This document shows positions 1 to 7,561 of a stretch of 32,274 nucleotides of DNA, piece by piece. Made by a program: the position numbers and the translations under genes. The stretch is from Pseudomonadota bacterium (GTDB taxonomy: Bacteria > Desulfobacterota > Desulfobacteria > Desulfobacterales > Desulfobacteraceae), in contig JAHJLV010000033.1 of assembly GCA_018821535.1 (NCBI GenBank), forward strand, positions 1-32,274, written 5' to 3'. Numbering within the stretch: the stretch's first letter is position 1; each line of letters begins with the position of its first letter. Under the pieces are notes generated by a model that was not told the origin of the DNA, did no database searches, and was given only the letters and a program-made list of their open reading frames with translations.

Positions 1-261
1 AACAGGAGAAGGAACATATGTTCCCTCAAGCAAGTCTGAACGTATCTTTGGCCATAATTTGCGGAAGGCATCCGGAAATTCATCGACGGTTACAGCGTCG
101 ATCCCGGGAGCCCCTTTGTTTGCTCGAACCTGCTTCCAGGCTTGGCGAACATTTTCCGCTGACAGAATACGTTCCAGTAGATGATCATTTGAAAATGGCT
201 CTTCCATGACGCGCTTGTATTCTACTCCTCCATTCGGATTCACTGTAGTTGCAAAGCTCAT
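1..261 (-). CDS. ltrA: Group II intron reverse transcriptase/maturase, N-terminal part (runs off the window)
   Basis: Reading the minus strand from an ATG at 261 gives 87 codons open to the window edge. Just upstream is a near-perfect Shine-Dalgarno (AGGAGGTG, about 4 bases from the ATG). The residues include the N-terminal signature of group II intron-encoded proteins: an LLERILSAENVRQAW segment, then VRANKGAPGIDAVTVDEF, then a KLWPKIRSDLLEGTY stretch leading into the first reverse transcriptase block. In this family the protein splices its own intron RNA and copies it into DNA at new sites. The catalytic YADD box, maturase domain and any endonuclease domain lie beyond position 1, so intactness cannot be judged. 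The roughly 580 bases upstream look like the folded intron RNA, which supports the call. Confidence 0.9.
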   Translation of the reverse strand, partial: MSFATTVNPNGGVEYKRVMEEPFSNDHLLERILSAENVRQAWKQVRANKGAPGIDAVTVDEFPDAFRKLWPKIRSDLLEGTYVPSPV

Positions 262-850
262 GAACACCTCCTTTTCTCTTAATGTTCAGTCCTTCACCCT
301 GTCCGGGACATTACTCCCGGCGTTTGGCTACTATGACGTCTGCTGACTTCTGCTCTGTCACCAGACAGGTTACCCTGTAAGGCGCAATGAAATTTCTTTT
401 GCAGGCGCTGCCCATTGTTTGTGTCTCATCACCGTCAGCAACAGCCGGTGATGCCTGGACCTTGGTAACCCGGTATGGTCCGTGCCGGGATTTATTACAA
501 AAGATGCTCAATGCATGCAGAGCAGATCTCCCCGGATAAGAACGTGAACTTTCACTACACAACCGCAGCATTTACCCTGTCTCCTGAATCCTGGGCTTCG
601 ACATGTTGTGCTGGCTTACCCGGAGACCAGGCCTTATATGCTATTTCTGTTCGTCGGCTCATAGTTTTGCACTCCAACTTCCTTCAGACGGTCCCTCACG
701 GTTCCGCCCTTGTTTTCGGCTAATACTTATGTTAACAAACCATATGTTAACAGGACTCACGTATAGGGGACTTTCACCCCATAAGTTCACGCCCGTGCCG
801 GGCGTACACCACCCAGTCCACCGGACGGCAAAAGGCCGCCTCCGGTGACC
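262..850 (-). mobile_element. 5' structured part of a group II intron (domains I-IV upstream of the ORF)
   Basis: The minus strand here carries no credible gene but contains stretches typical of bacterial group II intron RNA. These include the GGGGTGAAAGTCCCC hairpin near 765-781, a CGCCCGGCACGGGCG stem near 789-803, and a bulged CCGGA..CGGC / GCCG..TCCGG stem at about 822-846. The intron-encoded protein starts right after this segment. The length (about 580 bases before the ORF) fits introns with a large domain I and a domain IV ORF. The exact 5' splice boundary is not certain; I place it near 840-870, where intron-like structure gives way to the leader of the next gene. Small open frames in this segment on both strands are by-products of RNA structure. 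Confidence 0.75.
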
Positions 851-898
851 GGAACGTTATGTTTCAGTAAAAACTGTACTATTTTGAAGGAGAGAATT

Positions 899-1342
899 AT
901 GAATAACTCAAAAAACCTACTCTTACTTGGTGGTATTTTGTGCTTTATACTTGCAATATTTCAAATTGCCATTGGGTTTTCCCCATCTTTAAGTCTGTAT
1001 TTTGGGGCACCAGAAGCTTTAGCCAAAAATCCCAACACGTTAATTGTTGCCAGTGTAATTATTGGTCTAATTCTCGCATTATTCGGTTTATATGGAATTT
1101 CAGGCGCAGGTAAAATCTTAAAATTACCATGGTTAAGGCAAATCCTTTTAGGCATTGGAATCATTTTTATTTTAAGAAGCCTCTTGTTAATTCCTGAGCT
1201 TCTTGTTGTTTTCAGTATTATTGACAGCTCTATCCCAGTCGCTACAAGATTCATATATTTTTCTATTGGCGCTTTATTGGTTGGTGTTATTTTTATAAAA
1301 GGCACAATGAACCAATGGGGTTCTCTTAAAAGCAGAAATTAA
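899..1342 (+). CDS. Small integral membrane protein, function unknown
   Basis: 147 residues from the ATG at 899, chosen because GAAGGAGAG lies 5-13 bases upstream; the frame is open further upstream but into intron sequence. The protein has four hydrophobic segments (about residues 6-28, 46-68, 78-100 and 113-135) joined by short loops, with a basic C-terminus (SLKSRN). I see no catalytic motif, Cys cluster or signal peptidase site. It is AT-rich compared with the redox genes further on, and it sits directly beside the group II intron on the opposite strand, so this end of the window may be a recently acquired patch. The next gene starts 61 bases downstream on the same strand and is also a small membrane protein, so the two may be co-transcribed. 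Confidence 0.7.
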   Translation: MNNSKNLLLLGGILCFILAIFQIAIGFSPSLSLYFGAPEALAKNPNTLIVASVIIGLILALFGLYGISGAGKILKLPWLRQILLGIGIIFILRSLLLIPELLVVFSIIDSSIPVATRFIYFSIGALLVGVIFIKGTMNQWGSLKSRN

Positions 1343-1403
1343 TTAATAACCCGTCATTACAGCCCCTGAATTCCAACGATAGGCGAAAAAGGCTCTTAAT
1401 TTC

Positions 1404-1907
1404 ATGAATTTTAAAATCTCAGGTCGAAATAAACTAAAAAAATTATTTGGTATAGGTCCTGCTGGAGCAACGATCAGCCTTTTATTATTGGCTGTTTTTG
1501 TGTGGGCAGATTCAATGATTGGACTTCCAATCGTCGTAGGTTATGCGGGCTTAATTAAAATCATAGGTATAGTACTGATTATATGTGGTTTTTTGCTCCA
1601 TTTCTGGTCTTTTTCTACGCTGCGGAGCTGGTGGGCAGATGACAAACTCTGTACAAGGGGTCCTTTTAAGCACTTTCGACATCCTATGTACACTGCCTGG
1701 ATTACGTTTATATGCCCTGGAGTAGCCTTATATCTGAATTCATGGTTGTATTTGTTTTGGATATTGTTGCTGCATTTACTTTGGCACAAACTTGTAAAAA
1801 AAGAAGAAATAATAATGACCAATGAGTTTGGAGATGCATATAAGAATTATGCAAGACGAACGGGCCGATTTTTTCCGAAACTGTGGAATTGCAGCATTAA
1901 TGGTTAA
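1404..1907 (+). CDS. Isoprenylcysteine carboxyl methyltransferase/PEMT-like membrane methyltransferase
   Basis: 167 residues. The N-terminal half has two or three membrane segments (about 18-36, 44-68, 103-127). The second half carries the family hallmarks: GPFKHFRHPMY (about residues 88-98), where the RHP-x-Y pattern is the SAM-binding signature of bacterial ICMT/phospholipid-methyltransferase-like proteins, and a later KKEEIIMTNEFGDAYKNY segment with the conserved E-E and YxxY-type residues before the terminal RxxGRFFP. Bacterial members methylate small or lipid substrates at the membrane, but the substrate cannot be told from sequence. The start ATG at 1404 has only a weak purine-rich upstream stretch. 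It follows the membrane gene at 899-1342 by 61 bases. Base composition is AT-rich like that neighbour. Confidence 0.8.
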   Translation: MNFKISGRNKLKKLFGIGPAGATISLLLLAVFVWADSMIGLPIVVGYAGLIKIIGIVLIICGFLLHFWSFSTLRSWWADDKLCTRGPFKHFRHPMYTAWITFICPGVALYLNSWLYLFWILLLHLLWHKLVKKEEIIMTNEFGDAYKNYARRTGRFFPKLWNCSING

Positions 1908-1926
1908 AGTCGCCTGACGAGTTGCT

Positions 1927-1954
1927 TGTGCCGACCCAAAAGTTGGGCTGCACA
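1927..1954. repeat. Imperfect hairpin after the methyltransferase gene
   Basis: TGTGC at 1927-1931 pairs with GCACA at 1950-1954, and inside it CCCAA pairs with TTGGG around an AAG loop, with one mismatch and one bulge between the two helices. It lies 20 bases after the stop of the methyltransferase gene. There is no T-run on either side, so it is not a classical terminator. It may be an mRNA 3' hairpin. The rest of 1908-2160 shows nothing else I can name. Confidence 0.4.
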
Positions 1955-2161
1955 GTTTAATCGTTTGCAGAAGAAATGAACAAAGCATTAAGAATAAAAA
2001 TATTTTTAAGAAAAGTCATTTTGTCAACTCCTTTTGAAAATCCCATTGGATTAATTGTTTATCCTTGGATAGTTCTGGTTTTGTTTAAGAAATCCTGTCA
2101 TGCCTAAATGAAATGTAACCAGTCTTTGCAGCCTTGGTTTAAAACTGGCAATGACAGAGCA

Positions 2162-2200
2162 ATAAAACCTGAAAAGGGATGATATCTTTTCAGGTTTTAT
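2162..2200. terminator. Strong bidirectional intrinsic terminator
   Basis: A perfect 15-base inverted repeat, ATAAAACCTGAAAAG at 2162-2176 and its complement at 2186-2200, with a 9-base loop. The outer arms are A/T-rich, giving a U-rich tail in either direction. It sits 10 bases beyond the stop of the small minus-strand gene at 2210 and about 255 bases after the plus-strand methyltransferase gene, so it can end transcription from both sides. Confidence 0.8.
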
Positions 2201-2209
2201 GCGGGTTAT

Positions 2210-2362
2210 TTACGATCCGTCTTCAGTCTTGACTTGTTCGGGCACAGCTTGGCCGCCAGAGTCGTTTTTCTTTTCCAGTTTCCGTTTTTGTTTCTCTTCT
2301 TTTTTCTTTTGCTTTGCCAGTTCCTTTTGACGTTTTTCAAATGAATAGTTGGGTTTGAACAA
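2210..2362 (-). CDS. Small highly charged basic protein (50 aa) downstream of the DEAD-box helicase
   Basis: A 50-residue frame begins with TTG at 2362, preceded by AAGGAGCGAACCG, a good ribosome binding site that decides the start. The protein begins MFKPNYSFEKRQKELAK, continues with a run of Lys/Glu/Arg heptad-like residues (about 10-32), and ends in a polar acidic tail. The Lys-rich middle probably forms a single helix. It starts 30 bases after the helicase stop codon and is followed at once by a strong terminator, so it is the last gene of a two-gene operon with the helicase. The sequence type is compatible with an RNA- or ribosome-associated small protein, but that is inference; no enzyme motif is present. 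It is too short and uses too rare a start to be picked up by most ORF listings. Confidence 0.7.
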   Translation of the reverse strand: MFKPNYSFEKRQKELAKQKKKEEKQKRKLEKKNDSGGQAVPEQVKTEDGS

Positions 2363-2391
2363 CGGTTCGCTCCTTAATTAATATTTGGAAA

Positions 2392-3651
2392 TTAATATTT
2401 CAGGCTTGGGGCCAGGGAGAAAATTCCGCTGCGATGGCTTCTGTTCTGACTTGCTGCTGCAGGTTTTTCTCTTTTCGGTGCCCGGTGCTGAAAAATCGGT
2501 CTGTTGACTTCCATAATGTCTTTTTCAGTTTCCCGGGGCAGGTCCGGAAGTGTCTGGCGAAGTATTTTTTTGCCCAGACTGCGCTCAATCACAGAGATGA
2601 TTTTGCTGTCTTCCTGTCCTGCAAAAATAAATGCCTGACCGCTGTGTTCAGCCCGGCCTGTTCGTCCGGTTCTATGGGTATAGGTTTCTGCTGTATCCGG
2701 CGCATCATAGTTGATGACATGGGAGATTCCCTGAACATCTATTCCCCGGGCAGCAATATCTGTTGCCACCAGAATTTTAAAACTGCCGTCCTTAAATCCG
2801 TCCAGCGCCTGCTGACGTTTTTGCTGGGACAGGTTGCCCTGGATGGAAGCTGCACTGAAACCGGCTTTTTGTAAATGAAGCGCCAGGCTTTTTGCTTTAT
2901 GTTTGGTTCGGGTGAACACCAGCGTGCTTGTCATTTCTTCTTTCTCGATAATGTTTTTCAGCAAGGCGGTCTTTTTTTCTTTTGCCACCTGAAACAGAAA
3001 ATGAGAGATCGCAAGAAGCGGTTTTTTGTGGTTGATCTGCACGGTTTCCGGGTTATTCAATATGTTTTCAGCAAGGTGCCTGATTTCATCCGGCATGGTT
3101 GCAGAAAAAACCAGGGATTGTCTTTTCTCCGGAAGGTGCTTGATGATCCTGCGGATGTCCGGGAGAAACCCTTTGTCAAACATATGATCAGCCTCATCAA
3201 GGATCAGCACTTCGATGGATTTCAAAGAAAGGGCTTTGTCATTGACCAGCAGGTCCAGCAGACGACCGGGGCAGGCTACAATAATATCCACACCTTCCCG
3301 GATGGCTTTGATCTGGGGGAATTTGCCCACACCACCGTAAATGGAAAAACTTTTCAGTCCGGTTTTTGTTGCAAGCTTGCTGATCTCGATGTGGATCTGC
3401 TCAGCCAGTTCTCTTGTGGGGGCGATAATTAATGCCCTTGTTTTTTTTCTGGGGCCGTCCAGCAGACGCTGAAGCAGCGGCAGAACAAATGCTGCGGTTT
3501 TCCCTGTACCGGTCTGGGCAAGTCCCAGCATGTCCCGGCCCTCAAGAATAAACGGGATGGCCTGTTCCTGGATAGGTGTCGGGGTCGTGTATCCACAGGC
3601 ATCAATGCCTGCAGCGATTTTGGGGTCAAACTTAAAATTTTTAAAACTCAT
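2392..3651 (-). CDS. rhlE: ATP-dependent DEAD-box RNA helicase, RhlE-like
   Basis: 419 residues with every core motif in order: Q-motif around 8-33 (ending TPTPIQEQAIP), Walker A AQTGTGKT at 45-52, PTRELAEQ at 78-85, CPGR near 127-130, DEAD at 152-155, SAT at 183-185, the ARGID segment near 301-305 and HRTGRTGR at 326-333. The C-terminal tail past 375 is basic and low in structure, as in RhlE-type helicases that unwind short RNA duplexes during ribosome assembly and RNA decay. The start at 3651 has an AGGAG stretch close by. The gene is followed 30 bases later by a small basic protein gene and then a terminator. A 300-base AT-rich region precedes it, long enough for a structured leader of the sort found on cold-induced helicase mRNAs, but I cannot show regulation. 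Confidence 0.93.
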   Translation of the reverse strand: MSFKNFKFDPKIAAGIDACGYTTPTPIQEQAIPFILEGRDMLGLAQTGTGKTAAFVLPLLQRLLDGPRKKTRALIIAPTRELAEQIHIEISKLATKTGLKSFSIYGGVGKFPQIKAIREGVDIIVACPGRLLDLLVNDKALSLKSIEVLILDEADHMFDKGFLPDIRRIIKHLPEKRQSLVFSATMPDEIRHLAENILNNPETVQINHKKPLLAISHFLFQVAKEKKTALLKNIIEKEEMTSTLVFTRTKHKAKSLALHLQKAGFSAASIQGNLSQQKRQQALDGFKDGSFKILVATDIAARGIDVQGISHVINYDAPDTAETYTHRTGRTGRAEHSGQAFIFAGQEDSKIISVIERSLGKKILRQTLPDLPRETEKDIMEVNRPIFQHRAPKREKPAAASQNRSHRSGIFSLAPSLKY

Positions 3652-3958
3652 TAAAACTCCTGTGTGTAATTTTTTGATCTGTCAGAGCGTTTCCCTGATT
3701 TGCAGATCGTCGGCTTTTCTTAAAAAAACCGGGGGTATTTATATTATCTAATTTTCTTAAAAAGGGAATGTTAAGGACAACCTTGAAGGAAAATTTGATT
3801 TGGCTTCATGTAAATCTGTATGCATCATACACGATTGGTTGAATATTGCAATGCATAAAAAATGGAAAAGGCTTTAAATCTAATAATTTATGGTTTTTCT
3901 ATCGTTTATGATTTGATTTTGCTGTTCCGGCAAGGTAGTATGAAGTCTTTTATAAACA
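3652..3958. other. Divergent AT-rich intergenic region between rhlE-like and rsgA
   Basis: About 300 bases holding the leaders of two divergent genes. It contains several TATAAT-like stretches (for example TATATTATC near 3741-3749) and poly-A/T tracts, but no -35/-10 pair with good spacing that I would commit to, and no riboswitch-like conserved box that I recognise. A plus-strand frame at 3862-4050 runs into rsgA in another frame and is not a gene. Confidence 0.5.
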
Positions 3959-4879
3959 GTGATAATCATCAGGATGACACCGATTTTGCATCAAACGAAA
4001 AAAGGCACTATTGTCGCACATCATGGTATCGCCGTGGATATCTTGTTTGAGTCCGGGGAACGGCAAATGGTAAATGTGAAAAAGCGCTCCGGTCATGTTG
4101 TCGGAGACAGGGTGACGGTCAAGGATGGCGTGATTGAGCGTCTGCCGAGAAGAACACAGCTTTGTCGCAGAAATTCCCGGGGAAGTGTCCAGACCGTGGG
4201 CGCAAACCTGGATGTTCTGGGAGTGGTGGTTTCCATATTGCCGCTGCCGCCGTTCGGGTTTATCGATCAGGCGATTGTCACGGCAAGACAGGCAGGTTTG
4301 ACCCCGGTGCTTGTGGTGAACAAAAGTGATCTTGAGGGGTCAGACCTTTTTGCAGCGCAACTGAAAAAAATGTATGCAGACGCTGTTGATATCTTTGTTG
4401 TGAGTGCGGATACAGGTCAGGGGCTTGACGCCTTTACATCCTTTCTGGGGCAGGGGTATACAGGTTTTTTTGTGGGCATTACCGGGGTGGGTAAAAGTTC
4501 ACTGATCAATGCGATGCTGCCGGAGCAGGATCTGCGGGTGGGAGAGCTGTATGACGCGGGCAAAAGAGGATGCAACACCACAACGGTTTCAACGCTTCAT
4601 TCACTCAAAGGCGGGGGACAGATCGTGGATACGCCCGGATTCAATGAATTCGGCCTGGTGGATATCTGCGCTCAGGACCTTGCCGGTTTTTTCCCCGGGT
4701 TTGAAAAGGCTCTGGAAACGCCCTGCCGTTTCCGGGATTGTCTTCACCACACCGAACCCGGCTGTTCAGTCCAGCATCTGGTTGAAACCGGCGGGATTCT
4801 GCAGGAACGGTATGATACCTATCTTCAGATTCTGGGGCATCTTGAAGCGGGTGAGCAAAGGTTTAAAACCCGAAGATAG
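3959..4879 (+). CDS. rsgA: Ribosome small subunit-dependent GTPase A
   Basis: 306 residues from a GTG at 3959; an in-frame ATG at 3974 is an equally possible start, as neither has a clear ribosome binding site. The protein has the circular permutation typical of RsgA (YjeQ): an N-terminal OB-fold (about 15-65), then G4 NKSD at 121-124, G5 SAD near 149-151, G1 GITGVGKSS at 173-181, G3 DTPG at 224-227, and the zinc site C256, C261, H263, C269. It acts late in maturation of the 30S subunit. The switch I segment reads RGCNTTT where family members generally read RGRHTTT or similar. The gene converges on the DUF362 gene with only 7 bases between stops. Confidence 0.93.
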   Translation: MIIIRMTPILHQTKKGTIVAHHGIAVDILFESGERQMVNVKKRSGHVVGDRVTVKDGVIERLPRRTQLCRRNSRGSVQTVGANLDVLGVVVSILPLPPFGFIDQAIVTARQAGLTPVLVVNKSDLEGSDLFAAQLKKMYADAVDIFVVSADTGQGLDAFTSFLGQGYTGFFVGITGVGKSSLINAMLPEQDLRVGELYDAGKRGCNTTTVSTLHSLKGGGQIVDTPGFNEFGLVDICAQDLAGFFPGFEKALETPCRFRDCLHHTEPGCSVQHLVETGGILQERYDTYLQILGHLEAGEQRFKTRR

Positions 4880-4886
4880 CGTTGGC

Positions 4887-6020
4887 CTATTCTTTGGCAT
4901 AGGATAATGTTTTCAGTTTTTTCAACGTGTAGTCCCGGCTGCCCAGGCCGATATCCTGAGCATATTCAAGCTGATATTCCCAGTCCACGTCCGGGTACAG
5001 CCCTCTGAATTTATCCTGTCCAGGTTCAAGATTCATTTTAAGCACACTTGCTGAAAGTCCTGCCTGCTGGTTGACCATATCGGCCGAGGCCTGATCAATT
5101 GCCACAGGATCTGTGGATGCAAGAACGCCGATATCCTGAACAATAGGGGATTCACTGTAGGGCAGGCAATCGCATTTGGGGGAGATATCCGTGATAAAAT
5201 TGATAAAAAGAGATTTGTTTTCCTTTCCTTTAAGGACACCCAGAGTATATTCCATCATTTTTTCAAGAAAGACCGGGACGGTCTGATCCCATTGGATATT
5301 GATGGACTGGGTCGGACACCGGACAATGCATTCTGCGCACCCGATACATTTTGTTCTATCCATATAGGCTTTTTTTTCTTCAAGATAAATGGCCTGCCCC
5401 GGACAGTGTAACGCACACTGACCGCACCCGATACAGGTTTTTCTTTTTATTTTCGGGCTGACATTGGAGTGCTGGGCCAGTTTTCCCCTTCTGGAGGCAC
5501 ACCCCATTCCCAGATTTTTGAGTGTGCCGCCAAAACCTGAAAGTTCATGACCTTTAAAATGGGCAACTGAAATCAATGCATCTGCTGCGACAATTTCAGC
5601 GCCGATATAGACATCTTTAAAGTTTTTTTGATGGATGGGTATTTTTGTTTCGCTTTTTCCATTCAGCCCGTCAGCAATGATAATGGGGGTTGCATCCATG
5701 GATGAATACGAAAATCCGTTTTCAATGGCTGTATGGATATGGGAAACCGCATCAGACCGTGTTCCCACATAAAGGGTATTGGCATCGGTGAGAAAAGGGG
5801 ACGCATTGAATTCTTTGATGGTCTGCAGAATCTGCCGGATAAAGACGGGCCGGATAAATGCCGTATTCCCTTTTTCGCCGAAATGAATTTTTACAGCGGT
5901 CAGGTCTTTTTCCTTCAGAACGGTTTTGATACCGGCTTTTTTAATCAGGCGGGACAGTTTCTGGGGAAGATTTTCTTTTGAGGTGGTTTTTAAATCCATG
6001 AAAAATACATCAGCTGTCAT
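4887..6020 (-). CDS. DUF362 domain protein with 2x[4Fe-4S] ferredoxin domain
   Basis: 377 residues. The DUF362 part surrounds an inserted bacterial-type ferredoxin domain: cluster motifs C196-x2-C199-x2-C202-x3-CP and C225-x2-C228-x2-C231-x3-CP. Characteristic DUF362 segments include VKIHFGEKGN (43-52), the HFKGHELSGFGGTLKNLGMG stretch (about 154-173) and STDPVAIDQASADM in the C-terminal third. There is no signal peptide, so it is cytoplasmic. The family is common in anaerobes beside electron-transfer enzymes; its reaction is not known. ATG at 6020 has TTAGGAG 7 bases upstream. A sigma-70-like promoter lies at 6061-6089. It is downstream of the selenoprotein gene on the same strand but separated by a 200-base gap with a hairpin, so it is probably a separate transcription unit. 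Confidence 0.87.
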   Translation of the reverse strand: MTADVFFMDLKTTSKENLPQKLSRLIKKAGIKTVLKEKDLTAVKIHFGEKGNTAFIRPVFIRQILQTIKEFNASPFLTDANTLYVGTRSDAVSHIHTAIENGFSYSSMDATPIIIADGLNGKSETKIPIHQKNFKDVYIGAEIVAADALISVAHFKGHELSGFGGTLKNLGMGCASRRGKLAQHSNVSPKIKRKTCIGCGQCALHCPGQAIYLEEKKAYMDRTKCIGCAECIVRCPTQSINIQWDQTVPVFLEKMMEYTLGVLKGKENKSLFINFITDISPKCDCLPYSESPIVQDIGVLASTDPVAIDQASADMVNQQAGLSASVLKMNLEPGQDKFRGLYPDVDWEYQLEYAQDIGLGSRDYTLKKLKTLSYAKE

Positions 6021-6060
6021 TTTTATCTCCTAAGGAAGTGTTAAATTGCAGGAATGATAT

Positions 6061-6089
6061 AGAATACGGCATTGCGCCTGAAATTACAA
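6061..6089 (-). promoter_or_regulatory. Sigma-70-like promoter for the DUF362 gene
   Basis: On the minus strand TTGTAA (6089-6084), a 17-base spacer and TATTCT (6066-6061). The predicted start near 6054 leaves a leader of about 35 bases before the ATG at 6020, which has its own good ribosome binding site. Confidence 0.5.
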
Positions 6090-6168
6090 ATCAGATTTTA
6101 CACTTCAGAGTTTTAAAGAAACTGTATCTTCATGGTGTGCTCTATACGAGCCGGGTTTTGATGGGGGT

Positions 6169-6209
6169 GCCGAAGAGTGACAAAAGGAGTGTGGAAGTCA
6201 CTCTTCGGC
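6169..6209. repeat. Perfect 13-bp inverted repeat downstream of the selenoprotein gene
   Basis: GCCGAAGAGTGAC at 6169-6181 and its exact complement at 6197-6209, separated by 15 bases. It begins 10 bases past the stop codon of the minus-strand selenoprotein gene. There is no T-run after it on either strand, so it would be an mRNA-end stabiliser, a weak or factor-assisted terminator, or a protein site rather than a canonical terminator. Confidence 0.65.
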
Positions 6210-6219
6210 GGCTGTATGT

Positions 6220-7542
6220 TTAGAGAGCTGTTTCAGGATGAAAAACATTGACGTCTTTCAAATCTTCACCCAGATATTCCCTTTCATTGGGCCCCAGAAC
6301 ACCTAAAGAAAGGCAGATAAGTGTCCACAGGTGAACAACCGGATAATTTCCACCGTAATGTTCGCTGAGTTCATGGATCTGGGCATGACAATTGTGACAG
6401 CCGGCAATGCAGTAATCTGCACCCGTGTCTTTGATCTGTCGATCTTTGAGTATGCCGTATTTTAACCGTTCTTCTTTAAATCCGGACTGCAGAAAACCAC
6501 CACCGCCGCCGCAACAGTAATTATTGGACCTGTTGGGCTGCATATCGATAAAATTTTCCTCTCCAACCACGGATTTAACAACAAATCTGAGGTCTTCAGC
6601 AATGGGATCCCCATAGCTTTTCCTGACGATCTGGCAGGGATCCTGTACAGTAAATTTTATTTTCAGATCTTTATTCCAGTCTGAATTCACTTTTAATTTA
6701 CCTTCACGTATCCATTTTGCATAATATTCATAAATATTTTTTACTTCAAATTTATGCTCAAGATTGAATTTTTTCAGTCCGGCCCGGACTGAGAAAGTGA
6801 CGTGCCCTCACTCTGTATTGAGATAGGTTTTGACCCCCAGATCGTTGGCCTGTGCAACGCTTAATCCGGTTGTTTTTTTCCATGCGTCATCATCGGCCAG
6901 AAACATGCAATAGTTTTCACCTCCCCAGCCTTTGCTGCCATAGGTCCAGTTCACGCCTGCCAGATGCAGGATCTTCCATAAAGGCACCATTTCATCGGGT
7001 TCTGTAACCGGTTCTCTGGAGTTCTGGTTCAGAAAGAATTCTGCCCCTTCTTTATCAATGGGTGCCTCCATATCGGCAAATTCGGGCTGTGCTTCCCGGT
7101 ATTCTTCCAGGACATCATCCACAACAAATTCAAAATCTTCCGGGGTGGCTCCCATGGCACTGCAACTGTCATTTCGCAAAGCCATGTCACAGGATCCGAG
7201 GATTCCTACCGGTCTTTGTTCTCTGGGACGAAGCGCTCTTGCATTGAAGATCAGTTGCGGGATATCTATTTTCATGGGGCAGGCATAGATGCATCTTTGG
7301 CACATGGTACACATCCAGGGCCAGTCAGACGCTGCAATTTCTTCGTCCATTCCCAGAGCCGCCATACGCAAAAATTTTCTGGGGTCCATATCTGCAAGGC
7401 CTGTCGCAGGGCAACCGGATGCGCATAACCCGCAGGTCAGGCAGGCATTCAGGTTGCCGCCTTCTGGCAGCAGTTCTTTTACTTTATTTAAAAAGGCACT
7501 TTTCCTTTTTTTATTTCCAAGTTGAATGACAGTCTCTGCCAT
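6220..7542 (-). CDS. HdrC-HdrB-like Fe-S oxidoreductase, selenoprotein (UGA = Sec245)
   Basis: A single 440-residue gene is read from ATG 7542 (GGAAGGACC upstream) through an in-frame TGA at 6810-6808 to the stop at 6220. Residues 1-100 are HdrC/GlpC-like with two [4Fe-4S] motifs, C34-x2-C37-x2-C40-x3-C44P and C78-x2-C81-x2-C84-x3-C88P. Residues about 200-260 form a degenerate first CCG repeat (C212 and the UGA codon in the context NTE-U-GH). Residues 300-390 form a full CCG repeat: DPC303, C343-C344-G, C378 and C382-x2-C385. CCG repeats bind the non-cubane [4Fe-4S] clusters of heterodisulfide reductase-like enzymes. Related proteins have Cys in an ECGH motif where this one has UGA. A bacterial SECIS-type hairpin follows the UGA with correct geometry. 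A conventional reading would give two genes, 7542-6808 and about 6690-6220, but the second would have no ribosome binding site and would start in mid-domain. It is probably co-transcribed with the CGGC gene 19 bases upstream, from a sigma-54 promoter. Its electron partner is unknown. Confidence 0.88.
6775..6810 (-). promoter_or_regulatory. Bacterial SECIS element (selenocysteine insertion) with its UGA codon
   Basis: On the minus strand the TGA at 6810-6808 is followed after 16 bases by a perfect 7-bp stem, CAGTCCG (6791-6785) and CGGACTG (6781-6775), with the loop GGC (6784-6782). The apical loop starts 24 bases after the UGA and its first base is G. Both match the known geometry of bacterial SECIS hairpins recognised by SelB, whose loops lie roughly 16-37 bases beyond the UGA with a G in the first two loop positions. 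The hairpin is inside the coding frame, as expected for bacteria. Confidence 0.88.
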
Positions 7543-7561
7543 TGGTCCTTCCTTTCAAAAT

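Noticed and set aside
311..848. Small ORFs on both strands inside 311-848
   Set aside because: They lie in folded group II intron RNA and resemble no protein; structure explains the open frames.
1908..1990. Integron attC-like site around the hairpin at 1927-1954
   Set aside because: The imperfect stem with bulges is suggestive, but the outer GTTRRRY/RYYYAAC core sites do not match on either strand and there is no integrase in the window.
3862..4050. 62-residue plus-strand ORF before rsgA
   Set aside because: It overlaps rsgA in another frame and has no supporting motif.
6038..6223. A 61-residue plus-strand ORF
   Set aside because: It crosses the perfect palindrome at 6169-6209 and the minus-strand promoter, and has no ribosome binding site or recognisable motif.
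6220..6690. A separate 156-residue HdrB-like gene starting with GTG near 6688
   Set aside because: It has no ribosome binding site, begins in mid-domain, and the frame is continuous with the upstream HdrC-like gene through the UGA with a SECIS hairpin. One selenoprotein gene explains the data better.
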